From positions 1 through 9,990 of the forward strand of contig PQAK01000118.1 of assembly GCA_003105225.1 (NCBI GenBank): a stretch of 9,990 nt of DNA. Reading direction: 5' to 3'. The notes under the pieces were generated by a model. That model saw only the letters and a program-made list of their open reading frames with translations, ran no database searches and was not told the origin of the DNA. The position numbers and the translations under genes were made by a program. Below, in pieces: positions 1-6,575 of this stretch. The stretch's first letter is position 1. Each line of letters begins with the position of its first letter. The stretch is from Deltaproteobacteria bacterium. GTDB lineage: Bacteria > Desulfobacterota > Deferrimicrobia > Deferrimicrobiales > Deferrimicrobiaceae.

Positions 1-149
1 TCGATCCCGTGGACCTTGGCGCCATGTTCGATGTTCTCGAATTCGGAGAGCTGGCAGCCGGCGCAATCGATCCCGAACCGCTCGAAGACCGGGATCGTCT
101 GTGGAAATTTCCGGAGGACGTCCTCGATCTTCATGTCCTTGTGGATCAT
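1..149 (-). CDS. DUF1858 / hybrid-cluster-protein-associated redox-disulfide domain protein (3' end cut off)
   Basis: The 49 complete codons read from an ATG at 149 begin MIHKDMKIEDVLRKFPQTIP and contain a CAGC motif (C29, C32) followed by QLSEFENIEHGAKVHGI. The opening helix, the phrase VFERFGIDCAGC and the CxxC are typical of the small DUF1858 domain (about 60-75 residues), often annotated as a redox-disulfide domain associated with hybrid cluster protein. The start is supported by GGGAGGG at 155-161, five bases upstream. An internal ATG at residue 6 is less likely because it lacks that spacing. The gene lies 46 bases after the mqnA stop on the same strand and is probably the last visible member of the efflux-mqnA operon. 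The family's biochemical role is not established; the CxxC suggests thiol redox chemistry or metal binding. The C-terminus lies beyond the left edge, so a longer or fused protein cannot be excluded. Confidence 0.82.
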   Translation of the reverse strand, partial: MIHKDMKIEDVLRKFPQTIPVFERFGIDCAGCQLSEFENIEHGAKVHGI

Positions 150-195
150 CGCTGCCCTCCCGGCGGGAATGGCTCATTGTACCATGCGGCCCGCT

Positions 196-1032
196 TCAGG
201 AAAGGTCGAGGAAACGGAGCGGGGGCGCCGACGGGATCTTCCCGATTTTCCTGGCGAGCCGGTAGAACCGCAATAGCCCTTCCGCCTCGTCGTCCAGGTC
301 GTAGGACAGGTTCTTCCAATAGGCCGCCAGCAGGTCTCCCGGCATCCACTCCGGGCCGATCCGGAGGTGCTCGGGCCGCTTCAGGGATTCCCGGGCGATC
401 TTTTTGGCGGTGAGCAGCATGCCGGCGAACGCGCGAAGGGCTTCCCGCCTGCGGGGAAGGGCCTCCCGGGAAACGATCCATAGCGCGAAAACGAACGGCG
501 TCCCGGTTTCCCGGCGCCACCATTCCCCCATGTCGGTCACGTGCTTTGCGGCCCCGAAAAGACTTGCCTGCAGCGCCTCGTCCCCGATGGCGAGGTAGGC
601 GGGATGACGGCGCAGCGCCTCTCCCGGGGGAAGGTTCGTCCGCACGATGCGGTTCCGCTTGCCCAGGGATTCCCGCAGCAGGATTTCGAGGAGCACCACC
701 GACGTGTCGGATGCCTGCGTGACCGCGATGGGGCCGTCCGGAAGCCGCTTCAGGGGGTCGTTCGAGAGCAGCAGCACGCTCATCACCTTCGACCGGGAGG
801 ATACCGAGATCCCCGGGCAGAGAAGGTACCGGTCCGGGTATTTCCCGTACTCGATGGAGGAGGAGGGCGAGATGTCCAGCCGCCCCGCCCGGAGCATCCG
901 GTTGAGCTCCGACGGCATTCCGGGCACGAAGCGGACGTCCTCGAGGCGGAAATGGGTCGTCAGGGCGTGGAAGATCGGAACGAGGTTCGCGTAGGGGATG
1001 AGCCCCACCCGCAGGGACGGGTTCCTGGTCAT
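196..1032 (-). CDS. mqnA: MqnA-family menaquinone biosynthesis protein (chorismate dehydratase, futalosine pathway)
   Basis: This 278-residue protein matches the MqnA/MqnD family (VitK2_biosynth), whose fold resembles periplasmic binding proteins. MqnA converts chorismate to 3-[(1-carboxyvinyl)oxy]benzoate, the first step of the futalosine route to menaquinone, in the cytosol. Visible family blocks are RVGLIPYANLVPIF (8-21), PSELNRMLRAGRLDISPSSSIEYG (40-63, substrate-pocket loop), SSRSKVMSVLLLS (78-90), VTQASDTSVVLLEILL (104-119), YLAIGDEAL (146-154), TGTPFVFALW (176-185) and a C-terminal YWKNLSYDL (238-246). Length is normal. I chose the ATG at 1032 because homology begins just after it and GAGG at 1038-1041 sits five bases upstream; the open frame runs on to 1221 but that stretch is inside the permease gene. 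The start overlaps the permease stop by four bases (ATGA), which implies translational coupling. MqnD is the main alternative, but the SSSIEYG loop and ASDTSV block favour MqnA. No other mqn gene is visible here. Confidence 0.88.
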   Translation of the reverse strand: MTRNPSLRVGLIPYANLVPIFHALTTHFRLEDVRFVPGMPSELNRMLRAGRLDISPSSSIEYGKYPDRYLLCPGISVSSRSKVMSVLLLSNDPLKRLPDGPIAVTQASDTSVVLLEILLRESLGKRNRIVRTNLPPGEALRRHPAYLAIGDEALQASLFGAAKHVTDMGEWWRRETGTPFVFALWIVSREALPRRREALRAFAGMLLTAKKIARESLKRPEHLRIGPEWMPGDLLAAYWKNLSYDLDDEAEGLLRFYRLARKIGKIPSAPPLRFLDLS

Positions 1033-2234
1033 TCGTACCTCAGCGCTTCGATCGGGTGCAGAGCGGCCGCCTTCCGGGCGGGATAGACTCCGAAGAAGAT
1101 ACCCACGAAAACGGAAAAGGTAAAGGCCAGGAGAACGGCCCACGGCGGCACCGACACGGGGATCTTGGGCACGAGCACCCGGATGGCGGCGGCCCCCGAC
1201 GTGCCGACGAGCACCCCGCAAAGCCCTCCCGATGCGGACAGGGTGGTCGATTCCAGCAGGAACTGGAGGAGGATGTCGCGGTTCCGCGCCCCCACGGCCT
1301 TCCGGATCCCGATCTCGTTCGTGCGCTCCGTCACGGTCACCAGCATGATGTTCATGATGCCGATTCCGCCCACCAGCAGGGAGATGGCGGCGATCCCCCC
1401 GAGGACGTAGGTCAGGGTGTCCAGGATCGTGAACAGCGACGACAGGATCGCCGCCTGGTTGGTGATCGTGAAGTCCTCGTGCCGGTTGTGGTTCTTGAAG
1501 AGCAGGGAGCGGGCGAGCTCTTTCCCGCTGTCGATGTCGTTCTTGTTCCGCACCGAGACGAGGATCTCGACCAGCGCGTCCGTGTCGAAGATGTCCATCG
1601 CCGTGCGCACCGGGATGAACGCGATGTCGTCGATGTCGAACCCCAGGCTGACCCCTTTGCGCTCCATGACCCCCATCACGCGGAACCGGGCCCCCGAAAT
1701 CTTGACGACCTGGCCCAGCGCGTTGGCGCTCCCGAACAGCTCGCGCTTGACGGTGCGCCCGAGCATGCAGACCCTGCGCTTGGCCTCCACGTCCGCGTCC
1801 GTCACGAAGCTTCCGACCTCGACGTGGATGTTCCGGACGGGGGAGAATTCGGGCGTGACCCCCAGGACGGTGACGTTGCGCGACCGGGACCCGGAACGCA
1901 CTTCCGCGGTTCCCAGGACCACGGGGGCGACCCCGCCGAACAGGTAGCCCTTCTTCTCGAGGAGCCTGGAATCGTCGAGGGTCAGCTTGTGGCGCGCGGC
2001 GCCGATGACGGGCGGCCCCCCCCGGGTTTCGATCTTGCCGGGCGTGACGATCAGGATATTGGCGCCCAGCCCCGCGAACTGCTCCTCCACGTAGTTTTTC
2101 GTCCCTTCCCCCAGGGAGACCAGGAGGATGACCGCGGCCACCCCGATGATCACGCCGAGCATCGTGAGGGCCGACCGGAGCCGGTTGGCGCGCAGCGCGT
2201 CGAGCGCGACCGCGATGAGGTCCAGGGGATTCAT
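1029..2234 (-). CDS. MacB/FtsX-type ABC transporter permease
   Basis: This 401-residue inner-membrane protein has the layout of MacB-type permeases: a first membrane helix at about 22-42, a large periplasmic domain (about 43-270, MacB_PCD type), then three C-terminal helices at about 272-300, 330-354 and 364-386 (FtsX domain). Diagnostic stretches are NRLRSALTMLGVIIGVAAV near the N-terminus, ERTNEIGIRKAVGARNRDI (303-321), the cytosolic coupling segment, and PARKAAALHPIEALRYE at the very end. These permeases act as mechanotransmitters: ATP-driven movement of the periplasmic domain pushes substrate from the periplasm through an adaptor and TolC. Neighbours supply the ATPase, adaptor and channel. 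It starts within the ATPase stop codon (ATGA at 2231-2234) and ends within the mqnA start. LolC/E-type lipoprotein release is a less likely alternative because a full adaptor and TolC partner are encoded beside it. The substrate cannot be deduced. Confidence 0.93.
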   Translation of the reverse strand: MNPLDLIAVALDALRANRLRSALTMLGVIIGVAAVILLVSLGEGTKNYVEEQFAGLGANILIVTPGKIETRGGPPVIGAARHKLTLDDSRLLEKKGYLFGGVAPVVLGTAEVRSGSRSRNVTVLGVTPEFSPVRNIHVEVGSFVTDADVEAKRRVCMLGRTVKRELFGSANALGQVVKISGARFRVMGVMERKGVSLGFDIDDIAFIPVRTAMDIFDTDALVEILVSVRNKNDIDSGKELARSLLFKNHNRHEDFTITNQAAILSSLFTILDTLTYVLGGIAAISLLVGGIGIMNIMLVTVTERTNEIGIRKAVGARNRDILLQFLLESTTLSASGGLCGVLVGTSGAAAIRVLVPKIPVSVPPWAVLLAFTFSVFVGIFFGVYPARKAAALHPIEALRYE

Positions 2235-2947
2235 CCCCGCAGCTCCCGGTACCGGTCCTCCGTCACCAGGCGGCCGTCGACGATATAGACGATGCGGCGG
2301 GCGTTCCGCGCGATGGCGAGATCATGGGTGACCAGGACGATCGTCGATCCCTCCGCGTTGAGGCGGGCGAGGATCGCCATCAGCTCTTCGCCCGACCGGG
2401 AATCCAGGTTCCCCGTGGGCTCGTCCGCGAGCAGCAGGGACGGGCGGTTGACGAGGGCGCGCGCGATCGCGACCTTCTGCTTCTGTCCGCCGGAGAGCTG
2501 GTTGGAGAGGTGCCCCTTCCGGTCCTCGAGCCCCACGGCCCGGAGCGCCTCGAGCGCCCGCTGTGCGCGCTCCTCCTTGCCGACGCCGGCGTAGAGCAGG
2601 GGGAGTTCGACGTTCCGAAGGGCGGTGTAGCGGGGGAGGAGGTGGAACACCTGGAAGATGAAGCCGACCTCCCGGTTCCGGATCGCCGCGAGGGCTTCCG
2701 GCGAAAGGGAGCTCACGGGCGTTCCCTTCAACTCATAGCTCCCCGTGGTGGGGACGTCCAGGCAGCCGAGGATGTTCATGAGGGTGGATTTGCCCGATCC
2801 CGAAGGGCCCATCACGGCGAGGAAGTCGCCGGGATGGATGTCGAGATCGATCCCCTCGAGGCCGACCACGGCGTGCTCCCCGGCCTCGTAGACCTTGCCG
2901 ACCCCCCTCAGGCGGAGGAGGGGCTCACCTCCGGCTGCGGATCCCAA
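2231..2947 (-). CDS. MacB/LolD-type ABC transporter ATP-binding protein
   Basis: This 238-residue cytosolic nucleotide-binding subunit has every expected motif: Walker A GPSGSGKST (47-55), Q-loop Q99 in GFIFQVFHLLPR, signature LSGGQKQKVAIARAL (151-165), Walker B LLLADEP with catalytic E176, D-loop GNLDS, and the H-loop histidine H208 in VTHDL. The signature carries K where Q/R is usual after LSGGQ, a minor change. It hydrolyses ATP to power the adjacent permease; in classical MacB this domain is fused to the permease, here the two are separate chains. The start is uncertain: the first usable codon at 2947 is TTG, giving a 23-base overlap with the adaptor gene, with only a weak purine stretch (GGAAG) upstream. 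No ATG or GTG lies between it and the conserved LLRLRGVGKVY. The stop overlaps the permease start by four bases. Confidence 0.93.
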   Translation of the reverse strand: MGSAAGGEPLLRLRGVGKVYEAGEHAVVGLEGIDLDIHPGDFLAVMGPSGSGKSTLMNILGCLDVPTTGSYELKGTPVSSLSPEALAAIRNREVGFIFQVFHLLPRYTALRNVELPLLYAGVGKEERAQRALEALRAVGLEDRKGHLSNQLSGGQKQKVAIARALVNRPSLLLADEPTGNLDSRSGEELMAILARLNAEGSTIVLVTHDLAIARNARRIVYIVDGRLVTEDRYRELRG

Positions 2948-4154
2948 CGCGGCTTCCGGCGGTCAGGTTCTTGATCTCGAGCGAGGTGATGACGGGGTCG
3001 CCCGAAGAAATTCCCTTGAGGATCTCCGTCCAGTCCCAGTTGGAAATGCCGGCCGTCACGTCCTTCCGGACCGCTTTCCCGTTCTCCGCGACGTAGACGA
3101 ATTTCCGCCCCTCGCGCTCCATGACCGCGGCGGAGGGGGCGAGCAGGACGTTGTCCTTTCCGCCCGTCAGCACCTCGACGTCCACCGACATGCCGAGCCG
3201 CAGCGGCTTCGGGGGGGCCGTCGCGAGGACCCGGATCGTGTTCGCCCGGGAGACTTCCTTGGACACCTCGACGACCGGCTTGATCTCCGATACGATGCCC
3301 GCGAAGGTTTCCCCGAGATAGGCGTCGGGGAACAGTTTCGCCTTCTGGCCGATGCGGATTTTCGCGGACTCCGATTCGTCGATGGGCGCCTCGATGTAGA
3401 TGTCGGAGGGATCGGCCAGGACGAACAGGGGAGCCCCCGGCGTCTTGACCTCCCCCACGTCGACGGTCTTCCGGATCACGATGCCCGCATACGGCGCCTC
3501 GATGCGCAGCTTCGCCCGGCGGTCGCCGAGGGAGGCGGCCCTGGCGCCGGCGGATGCCACGCGGGCCTTCAGGGACTCGATCTCCCGCCCGATCGCGCGG
3601 ACTGCGTCCTCACCGGCGGCGGCGATTTTCGCTTCTTCTTCCGCGCTGACGAGGCTCGTGTCCGCCTGCTCCATGCCCGATTTCGACAGGAACCCGCCGC
3701 GGAACAGTTCGACCGCGCGCCGATGCTCCTCCCTGGCCTGCCGGAGATGGGCCGCCGCCCGGGCGGAATCCGCCCGGAATCTCCGGTCGGCCTCGTCGCG
3801 CCGGGCCTCCGCTTCCCGCAGGCCCTCCTGCGCGGAGAGGACGTCGGCGCGGGCGGCGTCGATCTGCCGGTCGAGCTCCGGATCCTCGAGGGTCGCCATC
3901 CGGTCGCCCTTGCGCACCGCCGTCCCTTCCGCGGCGAGGACCTTCGAGACCCTCCCCCCCACCTCCGCGGACAGCGTGGATTCCCGCCGGGATTTCACCG
4001 TGCCGGCGGATACCGACGTCACGTACTCCTCGATCCTGCCGTACCTCGCCTGGTAGACGTCCACCTCGACGGCGGCGGCATACCGGCGGTAGGCGAACGC
4101 GGCCCCCAGCGCCAGGAGGACGAAAGCACCGGCGGCGAGAACCTTCCGATTCAT
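2925..4154 (-). CDS. MacA/HlyD-type periplasmic adaptor (membrane fusion protein) of the ABC efflux system
   Basis: This 409-residue protein starts with a short basic N-terminus and one hydrophobic helix (about 5-24), an inner-membrane anchor or uncleaved signal with no lipobox cysteine. Then come a first barrel/lipoyl half (about 55-92, including EVGGRVSKVLAAEGTAVRKG), a long Ala/Arg/Glu-rich alpha-hairpin coiled coil (about 94-213), the second lipoyl half (IEAPYAGIVIRKTVDVGE, 218-235), a beta-barrel (about 250-330) and a membrane-proximal domain to the end. Adaptors of this family link the inner-membrane pump to the TolC channel, the hairpin tips contacting TolC. The ATG at 4154 overlaps the TolC-gene stop by four bases (ATGA), and AAGGAAGGA lies about 12 bases upstream. 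The frame stays open upstream to 6152, but that part runs antiparallel or out of frame through neighbouring genes and shows no homology. The stop at 2925 falls inside the ATPase gene. MacA is the nearest named relative; identity of substrate is unknown. Confidence 0.92.
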   Translation of the reverse strand: MNRKVLAAGAFVLLALGAAFAYRRYAAAVEVDVYQARYGRIEEYVTSVSAGTVKSRRESTLSAEVGGRVSKVLAAEGTAVRKGDRMATLEDPELDRQIDAARADVLSAQEGLREAEARRDEADRRFRADSARAAAHLRQAREEHRRAVELFRGGFLSKSGMEQADTSLVSAEEEAKIAAAGEDAVRAIGREIESLKARVASAGARAASLGDRRAKLRIEAPYAGIVIRKTVDVGEVKTPGAPLFVLADPSDIYIEAPIDESESAKIRIGQKAKLFPDAYLGETFAGIVSEIKPVVEVSKEVSRANTIRVLATAPPKPLRLGMSVDVEVLTGGKDNVLLAPSAAVMEREGRKFVYVAENGKAVRKDVTAGISNWDWTEILKGISSGDPVITSLEIKNLTAGSRVGIRSRR

Positions 4155-5707
4155 CGGATGGCGATTCCTTCCTTGTCGAGAAGGAGACCCACGGCCCGCC
4201 AGAGCCGGGTCTGCGCGGCGTATGCGTCCAGCTGCGCGCGGATCTCGGAAAGGCGCGCCTCCGACAGGTCCTGCTGGAACCGGAGTACCTCGATCGTGGT
4301 GGATCGTCCCAGGTCGAGTTTCTTTTCTTCCGCCTCGAGCTTTTTGGAGGCCGCCGCAACCGATACCCGCGCCGCGTCGATCCTTTCCATGGCGGACTCG
4401 AGGTCCCGCCTGGATTTCCGCACCTCCGACCGGATCCGCAAGGCAAGCCCCTCCTCCAGGAGACGCTGCTGGTCGAGCGCGGAGCGGGCCCGGGCCCACT
4501 CGGCCTTCTCCCGGTCGAATCTCCAGGGAAGCTCCGTTTTCAGCCCCACGAACCAGTTGTAGTACCTTCCGGAGACCATCTGGTCCAGGCTGTCCCGGTA
4601 GTTTCCCTCGAACGGCGTCGAGGAGACGGGGAACAGCGGGTTGGAGATGGGGGATCCCGCCAGGCCGGAGAGCCCCCCGGAAACCGTAAGGTCCAGGGAC
4701 GGCAGGATGCGGTTCCTGGAGACGACTTCCTGGATTTCCGCCTGCTTCCTGCGCTCGGCCTGCGCGGCGACCTCCGGACGTCTCCGGAGCGCTTCTTCGA
4801 ACGTCTCGTCGGCTCCGGGAGGGGAGGCGTCCCCGTGCAGGGGCGCGGGCACCAGGCGCTCCGTCCATTCGCCGGAGGAGCGCAGGCCGAGGAGGGTTTT
4901 CAGGTCGTCCGCCGCGGCCTGCGCCGCCGCCTCGGCGCGGATCAGCTCCTCCTTCCGCGCCGCCGCCGCCGCTTCGGCGGGGAGCCGGTCCATGGGGGCC
5001 GCCGCGCCGGCGTCGATCCTGGCGTCGGTCTCGACCATCAGGCGGTCGGCCAGATCGACGGCGGTCCTTCGCACGCTCGCCTCGCGGGTAGCGGCAAGGA
5101 ACGTGAAGAAGGCGTACCGGGTCGAGGCGACGGTGTCCATCACCCGCGCCTTCCAATCCGCCGTCTTGGCCGCCGCCCCGGCGCGCGCGATGAGATAGGG
5201 CCCTTCCGTCACCTGCCGGCCGCGGTTTTTCAGGAGGGGCTGCTGCGCGGACAGGGTGATCGCCGTCAGGTATTCCGGGGAGAGCAGGGCGATCGAGGTG
5301 TTGGTATCCTGCCGCTGGTTCTCGAAGGAGAGGGAGAGCGCCGTGCCGCTGCGCAGCAGCTCCTTGGCCCCGATATCGAACTTGAAGATCCGCTGGTCCA
5401 GCGTGAGGGTCCCGTCGAGGGCCGAGCCGGTGGGTGCGATGGAGCGGGATGCCCCGAGGTCCCCAGTGAACCTCGGCAGGAAGGCCGCCTCCTCGATCGG
5501 GACCCCCGCTTCCCCGATCTCCTTTTCGGCGCGTGCGACCGCGATATCGATGTTGCTGCGCAGGGCGATCTCCACGCATTCCCGTATCGTGATTTCCCGG
5601 GAGGGGGGAGGATCGGCCGCGGAGTACGCGGGCATCGCACGGACCATCCCGGCAATCGCCATGGCGAGCATCCACATCGGAAGGCGCGATCGGGTTTTCA
5701 TCGGCAT
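4151..5707 (-). CDS. TolC-family outer-membrane efflux channel protein
   Basis: The protein is 518 residues from the ATG at 5707, or 516 from the ATG at 5701. Counting from 5701, a signal peptide is clear: MKTRSR, a hydrophobic core to about residue 27, and likely cleavage after AYSA (28). The mature part has the duplicated outer-membrane efflux layout: TIRECVEIALRSNIDIAVARAE (38-59), beta-strand segments in each half (for example GTLTLDQRIFKF and GTALSLSFENQR), and long Ala/Arg/Glu-rich helices. The second repeat includes EEALRRRPEVAAQAERRKQAE and ends with DLGRSTTIEVLRFQQDLSEARL, a typical TolC helix. Trimeric TolC proteins form the channel across the outer membrane and periplasm that receives substrate from adaptor and pump. 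It is the first gene of the minus-strand operon. The start choice is uncertain: neither ATG has a strong ribosome site, and GAG six bases before 5701 mildly favours the shorter form. Confidence 0.9.
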   Translation of the reverse strand: MPMKTRSRLPMWMLAMAIAGMVRAMPAYSAADPPPSREITIRECVEIALRSNIDIAVARAEKEIGEAGVPIEEAAFLPRFTGDLGASRSIAPTGSALDGTLTLDQRIFKFDIGAKELLRSGTALSLSFENQRQDTNTSIALLSPEYLTAITLSAQQPLLKNRGRQVTEGPYLIARAGAAAKTADWKARVMDTVASTRYAFFTFLAATREASVRRTAVDLADRLMVETDARIDAGAAAPMDRLPAEAAAAARKEELIRAEAAAQAAADDLKTLLGLRSSGEWTERLVPAPLHGDASPPGADETFEEALRRRPEVAAQAERRKQAEIQEVVSRNRILPSLDLTVSGGLSGLAGSPISNPLFPVSSTPFEGNYRDSLDQMVSGRYYNWFVGLKTELPWRFDREKAEWARARSALDQQRLLEEGLALRIRSEVRKSRRDLESAMERIDAARVSVAAASKKLEAEEKKLDLGRSTTIEVLRFQQDLSEARLSEIRAQLDAYAAQTRLWRAVGLLLDKEGIAIR

Positions 5708-5731
5708 CTCGCGGGCGCTTTTTTCGCGGAT

Positions 5732-5740
5732 AGTGTAGCA
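5732..5740 (-). promoter_or_regulatory. Candidate extended -10 promoter of the efflux-mqnA operon
   Basis: On the minus strand the sequence reads TGCTACACT, a TGn extension followed by TACACT (4 of 6 matches to TATAAT). No good -35 box lies 16-18 bases upstream, which is acceptable for extended -10 promoters. It would start transcription near 5725, leaving a leader of about 20 bases before the TolC-like gene. It sits in the 115-base spacer between divergent genes and is the only plausible start site I see for the six-gene operon. This is a weak, motif-only call. Confidence 0.35.
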
Positions 5741-5753
5741 CGACCGCCGGGAG

Positions 5754-5759
5754 TATATT
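5754..5759 (+). promoter_or_regulatory. Candidate -10 box for the sirtuin gene
   Basis: TATATT matches the sigma-70 -10 consensus at 5 of 6 positions and lies 63 bases before the sirtuin ATG. The -35 position (about 5731-5736, TAGTGT) is poor. In this GC-rich spacer it is one of very few AT-rich patches. The minus-strand candidate at 5732-5740 lies in its -35 region, so the two directions would compete if both are real. Evidence is motif-only. Confidence 0.25.
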
Positions 5760-5822
5760 GTTGCGAGGAATCGGGCGGCGGGCCGGATTCGTCTGGCGAA
5801 TGCCGCCGGAGGAAGGGAAGGG

Positions 5823-6575
5823 ATGCTTCCATCGGACGCCGGATTGGAAAACGCGCGCAGCGTGGTCCGGGAGTGCCGCTCCCTGTGCGTCCTTACCGGC
5901 GCGGGGGTTTCCGCGGAAAGCGGCGTGCCGACGTTCCGGGGTACCGGGGGATTGTGGAGGAACCGGGACCCGATGTCGCTCGCCACGCCCGGGGCGTTCG
6001 CGAAGGACCCGAAGACGGTGTGGGAGTGGTACCGGTGGCGCAGGGAGCTGATCCGTGAATGCGCCCCCAACCCCGGTCACGAGGCGATCGCCCGGATCGA
6101 GGGGGAGAAGGAGGATTTTCTCCTCGTGACGCAGAACGTCGACGGCCTGCACCGGCTGGCCGGATCACGCAAGCTGGTGGAGTTCCACGGCAGCATCTGG
6201 GAGGTCCGCTGCATGGATTGCGCCCGGGCGGAGGAAGTTCGCTCCGATTTCCCCTCCCTCCCTCCCCGCTGCCCTTCGTGCGGCGGTCTGCTGCGGCCGG
6301 GCGTGGTCTGGTTCGGCGAGCCGATCCCGCAGGCCGCGCTTGCGGCGTCGCTCTCCATGATCGGGCGGTGCGAGGTGCTCGTAGCCGCCGGCACGTCGTC
6401 CGTCGTCCAGCCTTCGGCCTCGTTCGCCCTCTCGGTCGCAAGGCGGGGCGGGACGGTGATCGAGGTCAACCTGGAAGCGACCCCGATTACGGAATCGGCG
6501 CGGTTCTCCTTCCGCGGTAAAACGGGGGAGATCCTCCCGCTGCTCCTAGCCCGCATTTCTCACCAGCGTCCGTAG
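5823..6575 (+). CDS. cobB: NAD-dependent protein deacylase, class III sirtuin (CobB/SIRT5 type)
   Basis: This 250-residue cytosolic enzyme removes acyl groups from lysines using NAD+, yielding nicotinamide and O-acyl-ADP-ribose. Visible motifs are the NAD-binding GAGVSAESGVPTFRG (26-40), TQNVDGLHR (103-111), the catalytic histidine H122 in FHGS, four zinc cysteines (C130, C133, C150, C153), GTSSVVQPS (190-198) and EVNLE (214-218). Y70 and R73 form the YxxR pair that in class III sirtuins (SIRT5, E. coli CobB) binds succinyl or malonyl carboxylates, so desuccinylase/demalonylase activity is likely as well as deacetylation. The ATG at 5823 follows a purine-rich GGAGGAAGGGAAGGG run (5808-5822). 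The gene diverges from the efflux operon. Its last nine codons and TAG stop lie inside the palindromic element starting at 6547, so the tail ARISHQRP is element-derived; all catalytic motifs are upstream and intact. Confidence 0.93.
   Translation: MLPSDAGLENARSVVRECRSLCVLTGAGVSAESGVPTFRGTGGLWRNRDPMSLATPGAFAKDPKTVWEWYRWRRELIRECAPNPGHEAIARIEGEKEDFLLVTQNVDGLHRLAGSRKLVEFHGSIWEVRCMDCARAEEVRSDFPSLPPRCPSCGGLLRPGVVWFGEPIPQAALAASLSMIGRCEVLVAAGTSSVVQPSASFALSVARRGGTVIEVNLEATPITESARFSFRGKTGEILPLLLARISHQRP

Noticed and set aside
1033..1221. N-terminal extension of MqnA to 341 residues
   Set aside because: The extra 63 residues are Arg/Gly-rich, lie wholly within the permease gene, and conserved MqnA sequence begins only after the ATG at 1032, which has its own GAGG ribosome site.
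2895..4562. 555-codon plus-strand open frame opposite the adaptor and TolC-like genes
   Set aside because: The translation is low-complexity, Arg/Gly/Asp-rich shadow sequence with no recognisable motif, antisense to well-supported genes.
4155..6152. Upstream extension of the adaptor reading frame to a 1075-residue protein
   Set aside because: The part before residue 1 of the adaptor is Arg/Gly/Pro-rich, shows no domain and lies in another frame of the TolC-like and sirtuin genes, both of which are clear homologues. High G+C content suppresses stop codons in shadow frames.
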